Shown here one piece after another: positions 44,306 through 53,436 of a stretch of DNA of 64,000 nt; the first letter of the stretch is position 1, and every line of letters starts with the position of its first letter. The stretch is taken from contig NZ_JARRAE010000001.1 of the NCBI RefSeq assembly GCF_030376605.1, positions 393,665 to 457,664 on the forward strand. The letters run 5' to 3'. The translations under genes and the position numbers were made by a program. The notes beneath the pieces are model-generated. The model searched no databases. It was not told where the DNA came from and was given only the letters and a program-made list of their open reading frames with translations. The DNA comes from Pseudochrobactrum sp. sp1633. Lineage in GTDB: Bacteria > Pseudomonadota > Alphaproteobacteria > Rhizobiales > Rhizobiaceae.

Positions 44306-45192
44306 CATTTGCAATGCCGGAAATTGCGGCGCGTTTGTTCGATACGCCGCTGATGCTGCATGAGGCCAAAGCCAATATTATCGCTCGCGCTTTCGGACCG
44401 CGTGTGTTGGGGCAGAATGTTGCGATGGCAGACACACCGGAAATGGGTGTGTTGTCAGAGAATATGCGGGAACTGCGCGACGGTTGGACGGGCGAGAAAA
44501 TCTATAGTGGCCCCAAAATGGTTGGCAATGTTGCAGTCATTGAGGTGGAAGGGTCCCTCGTCAATAAGGGCTCATGGGTGGGGAAAACCTCCGGCATGAC
44601 CTCTTATGAAGGGTTGAATATCCAGATCGCTGATTGTCTTGCCCGTGATGATATCAGGGCTGTTGTCTTTGAGTTTGACAGTTTCGGTGGTGAAGTGGAC
44701 GGATGTTTCGCCTGTGCCGAGGAGCTTTATGCACTTTCACAGGAAAAGCCGACGATTGCCATTCTCACCGATCATGCGTGTTCTGCCGCATATCTCCTTG
44801 CGGCAGCCTGTCGCCAGATCGTCATCCCTACCACCGGTTATATCGGCTCGATTGGTGTCATCACCATGCATGTCGATGCATCCGGCTGGGCAAAAAATCA
44901 GGGGCTTGCAGTTACCATTCTACGTGCCGGTGAAAAAAAAGCCCGTCCCGGCATGTTCGAGACGATGAGCGAGGAAGAATATTCCGAAGCCGTCAATGAT
45001 CTTGAAGCGATGCGTAGTTTATTTGCAGAAACCGTATCGCGTTATCGTGGTTCACGTCTCTCGGTAGAGGCCGCACTTGCCACGCAAGCGGATACGTTTC
45101 GTGGGCAGGCGGCAGTTGATCTTGGTCTTGCCGATGCGGTGGGCCGCCCCAAACAAGTCTTCGAGGCATTTCTTGCCGCGATGAGTGCCTGA
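44302..45192 (+). CDS. S49 family head maturation protease (lambda gpC-like)
   Basis: This 296-aa serine protease related to SppA has VFEFDSFGGEVDGCF, the catalytic Ser in TDHACSAAYLLAAACRQI with TGYIGSIGVITMH following, and the Lys-bearing GEKKARPGMFE. It processes scaffold and portal during head maturation. The scaffold is encoded separately just after it. Confidence 0.92.
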   Translation: MTFAMPEIAARLFDTPLMLHEAKANIIARAFGPRVLGQNVAMADTPEMGVLSENMRELRDGWTGEKIYSGPKMVGNVAVIEVEGSLVNKGSWVGKTSGMTSYEGLNIQIADCLARDDIRAVVFEFDSFGGEVDGCFACAEELYALSQEKPTIAILTDHACSAAYLLAAACRQIVIPTTGYIGSIGVITMHVDASGWAKNQGLAVTILRAGEKKARPGMFETMSEEEYSEAVNDLEAMRSLFAETVSRYRGSRLSVEAALATQADTFRGQAAVDLGLADAVGRPKQVFEAFLAAMSA

Positions 45193-45239
45193 TCTCTCCC
45201 CTTTAAAAACTCTCAACATTATCAAAAAGGAACACGCTG

Positions 45240-45749
45240 ATGTCGCTTGCAAGCGCTATCCGCGCGGCTGTTGGTGGCCGCAATACACGCAAACGCCTCG
45301 AAGAGGATAAGCTGGAAGAACTGGAAGACGATCAGCAGCCGGATGAGGCTGAGGATGATCCGGAAAATCCCGACGCGGAAACCGATCCTGATCCGGATGC
45401 TGAGGAAGAGGAGCCCGTTGCCGATGATGAAGAAAAGCCCGGCGATTATGCCCGTGGCCGCAAGGCTGAGCGTAGTCGCATGTCGGCAATCTTAGGCTCG
45501 GCTAAAGCGGAACAGAACCCGTCACTGGCAGCTCATTTGGCGTTCAATACCAATATGTCGGCCAAACAGGCTGTCGCCACATTGGCGGCTTCCGGCTCCT
45601 CCCGTGCAGTGTCCAGCCTGTCTGGCCGTATGCAGGGTCGTGTACCGGCGCTTGGTAATGGTGGTGCTGCCCCTAAAGCCGGTAGTGCTGATGAGCGCCT
45701 GGTGGCACATGCCAAAGCGCGTTCCGCGTCACGTAAACCGCAGCGTTAA
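45240..45749 (+). CDS. Putative head scaffold protein
   Basis: This 169-aa protein has a very acidic stretch (about residues 20-72: EELEDDQQPDEAEDDPENPD) and a Ser/Ala/basic C-terminus. The place between protease and decoration protein is that of lambda Nu3. The assignment rests on position and composition. Confidence 0.55.
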   Translation: MSLASAIRAAVGGRNTRKRLEEDKLEELEDDQQPDEAEDDPENPDAETDPDPDAEEEEPVADDEEKPGDYARGRKAERSRMSAILGSAKAEQNPSLAAHLAFNTNMSAKQAVATLAASGSSRAVSSLSGRMQGRVPALGNGGAAPKAGSADERLVAHAKARSASRKPQR

Positions 45750-45790
45750 GCTCGGTAATTCTGTTCCCTTAACTTTTCAGGAGTGTCGCT

Positions 45791-46144
45791 ATGCGCACTG
45801 AAACTTATATTCCCGGCGATTTGCTCGTCGGTGATTTTCCCGTTGCTGTCCGTGTTGTGACTATTGCAGGCGGGCAGGGTGTTCTCAAACGTGGCACAGT
45901 GCTGGGTGAGGCCAGTGGCAAATTCCTGGTCTCAGCCTCTGCATCCTCGGATGGTTCCGAAGTGCCAAGCATGGTGCTGGCTATCGATGTCGATACCACT
46001 GCCGGTGATGTGATCACGGATGCCTATGCATCCGGTAATTTTGATGCGGCCAAACTGATCTACGGGGCAGGCCATACGGCAGCGAGTGTCGAAAGCGCAT
46101 GGCGCAAAGCTTCTGCTCCGCTCTTCCTGCACAAACTCGCCTGA
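45791..46144 (+). CDS. Head decoration protein (lambda gpD-like)
   Basis: A 117-aa protein whose pattern fits gpD trimers that cement the capsid: PGDLLVGDFPVAVRVVTIAG, VLKRGTVLGEASGKF and ITDAYASGNFDAAKLIYG. It sits directly before the capsid gene. Confidence 0.88.
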   Translation: MRTETYIPGDLLVGDFPVAVRVVTIAGGQGVLKRGTVLGEASGKFLVSASASSDGSEVPSMVLAIDVDTTAGDVITDAYASGNFDAAKLIYGAGHTAASVESAWRKASAPLFLHKLA

Positions 46145-46171
46145 TCCGGCGCTCATTTAAGGAAATCTCAA

Positions 46172-47203
46172 ATGGATTTATTTAGCACAGCCGCGCTGTT
46201 GACGGTGATTGAATCCCGCGACCGGCCAACAGCCTTTATCCGCGATACATTTTTCCCGAACGGTTTTCAGTCCGATGCGGAAGAAATCGCCTTTGATAAA
46301 CTGAAACGCCGCCGCAATGTTGCACCATTCGTATCACCTTTGGTGCCGGGCAAAGAACGCGCCATTCGTGGCCGCCAGACCTCAACATTTACGCCTGCCT
46401 ATGTGAAGCCGAAAAACACAATTCGCCCGGGTGAAGGCTTCCGTCGTCGTCCCGGCGAGCCGCTCAACGGCAATATGTCTGCGGAAGATCGCTACCTGCA
46501 GACTGTCACCGATATTCTGGCCGATCAGGATGATGAGGTGACACGCCGTGAAGAAGTGATGGCGGCAGAGGCACTGCGCACGGGCAAGATCATCGTCAGC
46601 GGTGAAGACTATGAAACCCAGATAGTTGATTATAATCGGCCAGCAAATCACACGCTTGCTCTGACCGGTGCGGATCGCTGGGGCGAGGCGGGCGTATCCA
46701 TCCGCAAATCTATCCGCTCATGGGCGACACGTGTTGCCACCACATCGGGCGGGGCAGCCACAGAAGTGATCCTTGGGGCCGAGGCGGCAGAATTGCTGCA
46801 GAGCGATCCTGAAATTCGTGAAATTCTGGATAACCGCCGCCAGATGGGCGGTGAAATGCAATTCGGCCCTGTTGCTGCCGGTTCTGAGGATATGGTGGCG
46901 ATTTATCTTGGCACTGTCGGGCAGTTCAACTTCTGGCAATATACCCAGCTGTTTGAAGATGATCAGGGAAACAATCTTGAACTGTGGCCAAGTTTCGGCG
47001 TTGGTGTGGTTGCTCCAAGCCAGTTCCAGGGCTTTATGGCGCATGGTGCCATTCAGGATGTGGCAGCGCAGATGAGGCCGTTGTCTCGCTTCCCGAAAAT
47101 GTGGAATGTCGAAGATCCGTCGGCAACCTTCCTGATGACACAGAGTGCGCCACTGCCGGTACCAGGTGATGCGTCTGCATCGCTCTTTGCCATGGTTCGC
47201 TAA
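46172..47203 (+). CDS. Major capsid protein (lambda gpE family)
   Basis: This 343-aa shell protein has RPTAFIRDTFFPNGFQSDAE, RRNVAPFVSPLVPGKERAIR, and TFTPAYVKPKNTIRPGEGF near the N-terminus, all marks of the lambda E family. It is unrelated in sequence to the protease-capsid fusion of the satellite. The length matches gpE. Confidence 0.95.
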   Translation: MDLFSTAALLTVIESRDRPTAFIRDTFFPNGFQSDAEEIAFDKLKRRRNVAPFVSPLVPGKERAIRGRQTSTFTPAYVKPKNTIRPGEGFRRRPGEPLNGNMSAEDRYLQTVTDILADQDDEVTRREEVMAAEALRTGKIIVSGEDYETQIVDYNRPANHTLALTGADRWGEAGVSIRKSIRSWATRVATTSGGAATEVILGAEAAELLQSDPEIREILDNRRQMGGEMQFGPVAAGSEDMVAIYLGTVGQFNFWQYTQLFEDDQGNNLELWPSFGVGVVAPSQFQGFMAHGAIQDVAAQMRPLSRFPKMWNVEDPSATFLMTQSAPLPVPGDASASLFAMVR

Positions 47204-47229
47204 CCACTTAATTTGAGAGGAATGAAACT

Positions 47230-47601
47230 ATGGCGAAAGTCAAAACAGTACGACAAGCCTATGCGGCAACGCTGACCATTGCTGGTAAAGACGTGCCGCC
47301 TGGTACCGCAGTCACCCTGCCACAGGAGGAAGCGGATAAAATCGCCGCTTTGTTTGGCACTGTGCCGGAGGATCGATCTCTACCGAAGCTACAGGAAGTG
47401 ACAAAACCTCCCGCGCCGGTAAAGACTACTGATCTGGATGCGCTGAATGCGGAACTTGAAGCGGCTCAGCTTGTCTATGACAATACCAAGGAAGCGCTTG
47501 CAGAGCCGGATGCCGGTGATGAGCAGCTCGCGGCTTTTGAAGCAGCGGAAGAGCGCCTGAATGCTGCGGAAGCGGCATTGGAAAAGGCGGGCGGCGAATG
47601 A
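47230..47601 (+). CDS. FI-position head protein
   Basis: A 123-aa protein with a beta-rich N-terminus (TLTIAGKDVPPGTAVTLPQE) and a long helical C-terminus (DALNAELEAAQLVYDNTKEA). It takes the place of lambda FI, which aids packaging. No direct family match. The stop overlaps the next start. Confidence 0.6.
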   Translation: MAKVKTVRQAYAATLTIAGKDVPPGTAVTLPQEEADKIAALFGTVPEDRSLPKLQEVTKPPAPVKTTDLDALNAELEAAQLVYDNTKEALAEPDAGDEQLAAFEAAEERLNAAEAALEKAGGE

Positions 47602-47939
47602 GCCGTCCTGCCATTTTCTCCGATATGGCCGATGCTTTTGTCTCTGGTCTAGGCAATGTCGAAGCCAGTGTCACTATCAAGGGTAGTCCTGTCCCGTTGA
47701 CCGGTATTTTGCGAAAAGTTCGGGAGACAGATTTGCTCGACATCGAGGGCATGGGTTTGGAAGGAGTGAGCTATAGCTTTGCTGCTTCCGGCACACCGTT
47801 CGATGGTGTTCGCCAGTCTGACACGATCACGATCATTCGTAGTGATGATGCGCAGGATATCGGCAAGGTTTTTCTGGTGGCCGGTCATATTGATGATGGG
47901 CGAGCGATGAAACGCCTGCTTCTGCATGAGGATGAATAA
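47598..47939 (+). CDS. Head-tail joining protein, FII-position
   Basis: A 113-aa beta-rich protein (VEASVTIKGSPVPLTGILRK, GVRQSDTITIIRSDDAQDIG). By order and fold pattern it should be the head completion protein equivalent to FII. Confidence 0.6.
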   Translation: MSRPAIFSDMADAFVSGLGNVEASVTIKGSPVPLTGILRKVRETDLLDIEGMGLEGVSYSFAASGTPFDGVRQSDTITIIRSDDAQDIGKVFLVAGHIDDGRAMKRLLLHEDE

Positions 47940-47941
47940 TC

Positions 47942-48406
47942 ATGGTGCATCTTCGACAAATGATCCTTGATAAGATCAGAGAGCAGCTCCAGCCGGTCGC
48001 AGCACAATATCTGGGCATTGTTACACCAATACGCTCAACGGCAGTGCCGGAGGAGGATTTGCCCTCCTTCACAGTGCTCTACACCAGTGACCAGACAACG
48101 CCTGATGGTGTGGTCTATGATGATGTCACCCGGCAAGAACTGACGAGGCTCAATCATCGGCTTGCTGTTAATGTGGTCATTCATTTTAAAGGTCGCAAAG
48201 ATCCGTCTGCAGAGTTTGATCTTTTGGCTGCGGCTGTTGAGAGCGCATTGCCTCCATCAGATTTGGGCGGATTGGTCATTGATATGATTTTGTCTGCCAC
48301 AGATCATTTTATCGATGCCGGTACGGCGCAGAGTCTTGGTGCGGGACGCATGGTGTTTGATGTGAGTTACCGCACATATGCAGGCTATCCCAACAGACGA
48401 GCCTGA
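47942..48406 (+). CDS. Tail terminator protein, gpU-like
   Basis: A 154-aa protein starting HLRQMILDKIREQLQPVAAQ with a beta core (RLAVNVVIHFKGRKDPSAEF). gpU rings stop tail growth and join the head. The order (after FII, before the tube gene) supports this. Confidence 0.6.
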   Translation: MVHLRQMILDKIREQLQPVAAQYLGIVTPIRSTAVPEEDLPSFTVLYTSDQTTPDGVVYDDVTRQELTRLNHRLAVNVVIHFKGRKDPSAEFDLLAAAVESALPPSDLGGLVIDMILSATDHFIDAGTAQSLGAGRMVFDVSYRTYAGYPNRRA

Positions 48407-48449
48407 TCGCAGACCATTCATTCCATTTATTTAAACAGGAGATAAGTCC

Positions 48450-48866
48450 ATGGCTTTAGGTCGTGAGCTTGTGATCAAGCGTCTGATGACGCCGGATGAT
48501 TTTGTCTCGGTGTGCGTGACAGAATCCCGCTCATTGGAAATCAACAATGAAGAAATCGACATCACCAAGCCCAATTGTGCTGATCCAGGCAGCAAGCTTT
48601 TGTTGCAGTTAATGTATGGCATCCAGCGTATCAATGTGCAGCTTGATGGTGCTTTCGTCAGCAACACTGCCTCCAAGGCCATGATCGGTGATGCAGTCAA
48701 TCAGGTTGTCACGCCGTATCAAGTGGTGGTGCCGGGGGTTGGGACATTCGAAGCTGATTTCCTGATTTCGCTGACATTCTCGGGCGATAAGACCAATGAG
48801 CTGCAGTGTCAGGGGCGGATGTCTGCAACCGGCACTGTTGGCTTTACTCCGGCAGTATCACCATGA
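48450..48866 (+). CDS. Major tail tube protein
   Basis: A 138-aa protein with SRSLEINNEEIDITKPNCAD, VQLDGAFVSNTASKAMIGDA and VPGVGTFEADFLISLTFSGD, the pattern of TP901-1/lambda V tube subunits. It forms the hexameric rings of the tail. The stop overlaps the chaperone start (ATGA). Confidence 0.82.
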   Translation: MALGRELVIKRLMTPDDFVSVCVTESRSLEINNEEIDITKPNCADPGSKLLLQLMYGIQRINVQLDGAFVSNTASKAMIGDAVNQVVTPYQVVVPGVGTFEADFLISLTFSGDKTNELQCQGRMSATGTVGFTPAVSP

Positions 48867-49279
48867 CGGATGCTTTACCCAATACTCTCCGTGGTGAAGC
48901 TGCCTGCCAGATTGGCGATACCAATCTGGTCCTGGTTGTTGAGTTTGGCCGGTTGGCAACGCTTTGTGAAGTGGCCGGTTGTGACACGATGGATCTGCTC
49001 TATACGCGACTTATTGGTTTCCATCCTAAAACGGTGATGGCAGCCCTACGTGTCCTGACCACGCATCCGGATGGTGACAAGGCAGCGCGTGATCTGGCGC
49101 ACAAAGCCATCGCAGAGCTGAGTGCCGCGGATGAACAGTCATTCCGCAAAGCTATCACCAAAGCTCTTTCCGGCCATATCAATGATGGCAAGAAACTGCG
49201 CGGCGAGACCGATCATCTCAATCAGTTGGAAAAGGCATTTGAGCAGGCCACATCGGGAAACGCACTGAGCCCCTCGTAA
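48863..49279 (+). CDS. Tail assembly chaperone G (GTA gp10-like)
   Basis: A 138-aa protein, NTLRGEAACQIGDTNLVLVV and EFGRLATLCEVAGCDTMDLL, matching the gene-transfer-agent gp10-type tail chaperone family. It coats the tape measure during tail assembly. A GGGAAAC slippery site lies 16 bases before its stop; see the frameshift product. Confidence 0.82.
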   Translation: MTDALPNTLRGEAACQIGDTNLVLVVEFGRLATLCEVAGCDTMDLLYTRLIGFHPKTVMAALRVLTTHPDGDKAARDLAHKAIAELSAADEQSFRKAITKALSGHINDGKKLRGETDHLNQLEKAFEQATSGNALSPS

Positions 49280-49479
49280 TCACTGATCAAATCCAGCAAA
49301 TGCTTAGTTTTGCAACCGGAGTATTAGGGTGGTCGCCGGAAGTTTTTTGGCGATCCACATGGCCGGAGCTGGAATCTGCTATCGAGGGGCGTACCGGTAA
49401 ACGCTCAAAAGACATTATCACACCGGCAAGGGCGGCAGAGATTGCCCGTCATTATCCACCTACCAAATCCATCAGATAG
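48863..49479 (+). CDS. G-T fusion by -1 ribosomal frameshift
   Basis: At 49255-49261 the heptamer G GGA AAC fits X_XXY_YYZ in the G reading frame. A -1 slip there enters an open frame to the TAG at 49477-49479, giving a 205-aa fusion. The T part reads FATGVLGWSPEVFWRSTWPE and ARAAEIARHYPPTKSIR, matching the small tail-chaperone partner of rhizobial phages and GTAs. Lambda uses GGGAAAG for the same pair. An internal ATG at 49300 could also start T alone. Confidence 0.75.
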
Positions 49480-49487
49480 GGTAATTC

Positions 49488-51266
49488 ATGTCCCGCAATG
49501 ACATCATGGCGTTTATCGGCGCCAATGCCCGTGGCTTCCATGATGCCATGACCCGTGTACGCGGCGATACCAAGGCAACTGCCAAGAATGCGCAACGGGA
49601 ATTTTCTGATCTATCTGCCGGTTTTAACCGTTCTATGTCTTTGGTAAAGGGAGCATTGGCAGGTCTTGGCATCGGGCTGTCAATTCAGGGTGTCAAGCAG
49701 GTCATTTCCGATATTGGTAATATCGAGACGGCAGCAAAACGGGCTGGTATGACGATAAAGTCATTCCAGCAAATGAAATATGTAGCTGAAACCAACCGCA
49801 TTGAAGTTGATGCGATGGCCGATGCCTTTCGTGAGTTAAACCTGCGGGCAAATGAATATGCCCAGACTGGCAAGGGCTCCGGTGCAGAAGCTTTTGCTCA
49901 GCTTGGTATGTCTCCGGAGGAGGTCAAGCAGCGGCTCAAAGATCCTGCAGATTTTATGCTGGAGATTATCGACCGTACCCGCCGCCTGAAAGACACTGCC
50001 GCCGGTATCCGTATTTTTGATGAGATCATGGGTGGTCAGGGTGGTGAGCAGTTTGTGTCCCTGATTGTACAAGGGCGCGATAAGCTTACGGAAACCATTA
50101 AAGAGGGCGAGGAGCTTGGCCGTGTTCTCTCCGATGATGTGGTGCAGGCTGCTGCCGATGTTGATAAAGCCTTCGTTGATATCACGAATACAGTATCAAC
50201 GAGTTTGAAAGCCGCAATTGTTTCTGCGGCTTTGCAACTTCGCTACTTTCTTGACTTGTTCAATACAGTTGAGAACCGATCGCTGGATACTCTTACAAAA
50301 CAGCGGGATGAGAAGCAGCGAGCCTTAAACATGAAAACAGGCGATTATCGCGGCGCATTTCTGCCTCCTAAAGAGCAGATTGAAAAAGAGCTCGCTGAAA
50401 TTGACGCTCAAATCAAGGCTCACAAGGATAAGCAAAAGCTCCCTAATCAGCCTGATGATAGTATCCTGCCACCGGTTACGCCTTATATTTTGCCTGAAGA
50501 TAAAAAGAAAAAGACTGGCGGATCGCGCTCAGTTAAAACTACCGATGCTGAACGTGAGAAAAAAGCGATTGATGATCTGATTACCTCACTCGAAGAAGAG
50601 TTGACGCTTGTCGGGCTTACTGATGAGGCGCGGGATAAGGAAATTGCCCTTCGTAAAGCCGGTGCCAGTGCAACGGATGCTCAGCGTAATCAGATCACAG
50701 CACTGATTGAAGCGCGTTATCAGGAGCAAAAGGCGGTCGAGGCCGTGGAAGAGCAGCTTCGCCGCAATGCTGATGCAGCTCTTGATCTGGCTGATATCTC
50801 CATGAATATGATCGACACAATCATTGATGGTTCATTCAGCGCAAAAGAAGCATTAGCCGGGCTGCTCCGACAAATGGCGCAAGCTCTGCTTATGGGGCAG
50901 GGTCCATTGGCAAATCTGTTTGGGATATCGCCTCAGTCTTCTGGTCTCGGCGGTCTGTTTGGAATGATGTTCGGCGGCGCGCGCGCAGCGGGTGGGAGTG
51001 TAACACCCGGCAATCTCTATCGCGTCAATGAGAAGGGTGAGGAATTTTTCTCTCCCGGCACTCATGGCCGCATTATTCCGCATGACGGTGCAGGCGGTGG
51101 CGGTGCATTCTCTTTCGCGCCGGTTTATCAAATCGATGCGCGTGGGGCAGATCAGGCTGCTGTAGCAAGATTGGAAGCTGGCCTGAAGAAGACCAATCAG
51201 GAAATGCAAGCGCGGGTGATCCAGACCGTTCGGGAAGCTCAAAGCAAATTTGTAAAGTTGGGATAG
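49488..51266 (+). CDS. Tape measure protein of the prophage
   Basis: This 592-aa protein has an N-terminal helical part (GFNRSMSLVKGALAGLGIGL, AKRAGMTIKSFQQMKYVAET), charged coiled regions and a C-terminal LLRQMAQALLMGQGPLANLF, GNLYRVNEKGEEFFSPGTHG and RIIPHDG. It sets tail length. It is shorter than the satellite's tape measure but shares the VNEKGEE-type C-terminal motif. Confidence 0.85.
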   Translation: MSRNDIMAFIGANARGFHDAMTRVRGDTKATAKNAQREFSDLSAGFNRSMSLVKGALAGLGIGLSIQGVKQVISDIGNIETAAKRAGMTIKSFQQMKYVAETNRIEVDAMADAFRELNLRANEYAQTGKGSGAEAFAQLGMSPEEVKQRLKDPADFMLEIIDRTRRLKDTAAGIRIFDEIMGGQGGEQFVSLIVQGRDKLTETIKEGEELGRVLSDDVVQAAADVDKAFVDITNTVSTSLKAAIVSAALQLRYFLDLFNTVENRSLDTLTKQRDEKQRALNMKTGDYRGAFLPPKEQIEKELAEIDAQIKAHKDKQKLPNQPDDSILPPVTPYILPEDKKKKTGGSRSVKTTDAEREKKAIDDLITSLEEELTLVGLTDEARDKEIALRKAGASATDAQRNQITALIEARYQEQKAVEAVEEQLRRNADAALDLADISMNMIDTIIDGSFSAKEALAGLLRQMAQALLMGQGPLANLFGISPQSSGLGGLFGMMFGGARAAGGSVTPGNLYRVNEKGEEFFSPGTHGRIIPHDGAGGGGAFSFAPVYQIDARGADQAAVARLEAGLKKTNQEMQARVIQTVREAQSKFVKLG

Positions 51267-51270
51267 ACTG

Positions 51271-51297
51271 CTCAGGCTTGGCAATGCCAAGCCTGAG
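51271..51297. terminator. Perfect hairpin between convergent genes
   Basis: A 12-bp perfect stem (CTCAGGCTTGGC arms) with an AAT loop lies between the tape measure and an antisense gene. It has no T-run on either side, so it may stall or protect transcript ends rather than end them alone. Confidence 0.5.
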
Positions 51298-51303
51298 CCC
51301 GAT

Positions 51304-51840
51304 TTATGATGCAGTAGCTTGTCGCTGATCGCGTTTAGCCTGATTAACGCTCGCTGCTTTTTTCTGTCTGCCACGTTCCATAGGGTTGATGAGGCTTTTT
51401 ACCTGCTTGTTGGGAATATTACGCATTCCTTCATGGGCGTGGCGTGTATTAAACGGAATTTTGTTGGCTTCAGCATGTTTCTTTAGCTCGAGAGCGTGCT
51501 GCGCATTTTCAACAAGTTCTTGTTTGGCGGCCATCTGACGGCGGCGCTCAACTTCAGCATTGGTTCGGCGCATCGCCATTGCCAGAACGCTGAGTTTAGT
51601 TTTTGAGCCATCATCTGCCTTTGATGCGGCACTGCCTTTTGGTGCAGTTTTGCCCCTGATTTCTCGTCGTCTTTGGTGCGCTTGAGTTTTAGCTTTTTCG
51701 CGCCGCTCACGGAGCAGTTTAACAAGTGAGGTTAGATCAGCGTCGGGGAGGGATTGAAGAGCCGGATGGCGTGTTTTGTCCACCAATGCAAGCTCATCTG
51801 CATTTAGCGCACGTTCTTCTTCTTTGCGGGTGATTGCCAC
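51304..51840 (-). CDS. Antisense moron, basic helical protein
   Basis: This 178-aa protein is rich in Lys, Arg and Ala: ITRKEEERALNADELALVDK, LLRERREKAKTQAHQRRREI, NPMERGRQKKAASVNQAKRD. It is predicted helical with nucleic-acid-binding character. It runs against the tail operon, so it is probably expressed in the lysogen. I do not recognise the family. Confidence 0.7.
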   Translation of the reverse strand: MAITRKEEERALNADELALVDKTRHPALQSLPDADLTSLVKLLRERREKAKTQAHQRRREIRGKTAPKGSAASKADDGSKTKLSVLAMAMRRTNAEVERRRQMAAKQELVENAQHALELKKHAEANKIPFNTRHAHEGMRNIPNKQVKSLINPMERGRQKKAASVNQAKRDQRQATAS

Positions 51841-51912
51841 GTTCCTTTACCTCCATACAGTCACAAATATCGAAAACCAACGTCACAGTTTTGAAAAGGT
51901 TCCATATTCGTT

Positions 51913-52539
51913 ATGGCTCTTACCTACCCATTAGATATTCTTGCTGGTTTCCCCGGATGGTCAACGGAGTTCGATCTGTTGTACAGGCAGGAATATAGCC
52001 GGACAGCAGGTGGTACGACGATTGCCAAGGATATGGGCACGCCACTGTGGAAGGCTTCTTTTCAATCCGTAATATTGCAACCGAATGAGCTTGATATCTG
52101 GCGGGCACGTTTAAAAGCGGTGGACGGCAGTTTACAGCAGTTTAGTGGCAGACCTATGAGCCGTTGTTTTCCGATTGCTTATCCGAATGGTACGGGCATT
52201 GGCGATGTATCTACGGCGAGTATTGAAGGTATTGGGGCAGATAACAAATCTATCGCTCTTCAAGGTATGCCGGTTTGGTTCTCGATAACAATCGGTGATT
52301 ATGTGCAAATCGGAACAAAACTTTATCAGGTATTAGAAAGTGCAGTTGCGAATGCTTCAGGTAAAACCACGCACTTTGAACTACGCCCGCATCTGGCTCC
52401 CGGTACAGCGGTCGGCAATGTGGTTACACTAATCGAGCCATCGGTGCCGATGATCATTCTGCCGGGGTCGCTGACCACATCTGCAGAACTGAGCACAGGG
52501 CGTGGCACAATCTCGTTTCAGGCGGTGGAAGCTCGTTAG
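51913..52539 (+). CDS. Putative distal tail protein
   Basis: A 208-aa beta-rich protein: DILAGFPGWSTEFDLLYRQE, PLWKASFQSVILQPNELDIW and a C-terminal STGRGTISFQAVEAR. It follows the tape measure gene, where tail-tip components such as lambda M/L lie. The exact role is inferred. Confidence 0.65.
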   Translation: MALTYPLDILAGFPGWSTEFDLLYRQEYSRTAGGTTIAKDMGTPLWKASFQSVILQPNELDIWRARLKAVDGSLQQFSGRPMSRCFPIAYPNGTGIGDVSTASIEGIGADNKSIALQGMPVWFSITIGDYVQIGTKLYQVLESAVANASGKTTHFELRPHLAPGTAVGNVVTLIEPSVPMIILPGSLTTSAELSTGRGTISFQAVEAR

Positions 52540-52775
52540 CTCGTTTTAACTTTTTTAACTGAACGCTTAGAAGTAAGTTTTGTTGGAGTGGCTAGCAAAC
52601 TTGCTTCGTGAGCAAGGCGTTCATTTTTTAACCGGAGTGTTTTGGCAACTCGTTTTTTATACTCAGTCTCGATTATAGCGATTGCGATTTTGTGCGTAAT
52701 AGTAGCTTTAGACTCAGAGGCTGAGGTATTCTTAAATGTTTTTTGTATAAGATCTTCTTGGTTTGTATTATTCAC
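52536..52775 (-). CDS. Antisense small protein, 79 aa
   Basis: It has a polar start (NNTNQEDLIQKTFKNTSASE) and a basic end (TPTKLTSKRSVKKVKTS). I chose a GTG start with GGAG 7 bases upstream; a TTG at 52838 would overlap the neighbouring gene. It overlaps the stop of the tail gene by 4 bases. No family is recognised. Confidence 0.45.
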   Translation of the reverse strand: MNNTNQEDLIQKTFKNTSASESKATITHKIAIAIIETEYKKRVAKTLRLKNERLAHEASLLATPTKLTSKRSVKKVKTS

Positions 52776-52806
52776 ATTATGCTCCGTTTTTATTGGTACC
52801 GATAGT

Positions 52807-53007
52807 TTAGGGGCGATGCCTAGATAGCCCCCCGCCAATTCTTTTCAGAATGCTGCCGAGCTTAGTAGCGTCCTTTAATTGCGAGGCTGAACTTTTATGA
52901 GCTATTGAAATTTGTTTTTCAGTAGCAACATCTTGATGAAAATGACGCTGTTCTATGATTGCATGTGGAGGCTGTCTCCCTCCAATTGCTTTTAGAATAT
53001 TACTCAT
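52807..53007 (-). CDS. Antisense small protein with repeated ILKxIGG ends
   Basis: A 66-aa protein that starts SNILKAIGGRQPPH and ends GSILKRIGGGLSRH, so a short amphipathic motif occurs at both ends. GGGAGGAATATC precedes the ATG, a strong ribosome site. It is on the strand opposite to the tail genes. The function is unknown; a membrane-active or toxin-like peptide is one idea. Confidence 0.6.
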   Translation of the reverse strand: MSNILKAIGGRQPPHAIIEQRHFHQDVATEKQISIAHKSSASQLKDATKLGSILKRIGGGLSRHRP

Positions 53008-53436
53008 GATATTCCTCCCAGTGTATTTAAAATGAAGATGTAAATGAGAAAAGTCGGAACATGAAATGATCACTTAACCATCTCATTTATCTTCAAATTT
53101 TGTATGTTAGATTTAATATAATACAGAAAATATGTGATATAACTTGTTATAATTATTATATAATATGTAATTGTGTCTTATTTGCAGTGATTGACCGTTT
53201 GTTATGTTTTTGATCGAGTCAGATTTTCTGAGATCAGGAGATACCTGGCCAGTTTGTAATTTTTATCTGCTCATATATGCATCTATCAAAGGCAACGATT
53301 GATATGATGGCTCATTGTTTAAGGAAGTGACATCTGGGTAAAATTTGAAGTCAAATGGCTCAGAAAATGTTCGTTTTATGCGCAAGAACAATCTTTAGAG
53401 CTGTGTTTATGAGGTTTTATCGAAAAGGTGAAATTC
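53008..53436. other. 429-bp AT-rich region without genes
   Basis: A strongly AT-rich stretch between two antisense genes. It probably carries the leftward promoter of the 66-aa gene near 53100. No frame or strong hairpin is seen. Confidence 0.4.

Noticed and set aside
52536..52838. Longer TTG-started version of the 79-aa antisense gene
   Set aside because: It would overlap the 66-aa gene by 32 bases; the GTG at 52775 has a better ribosome site.
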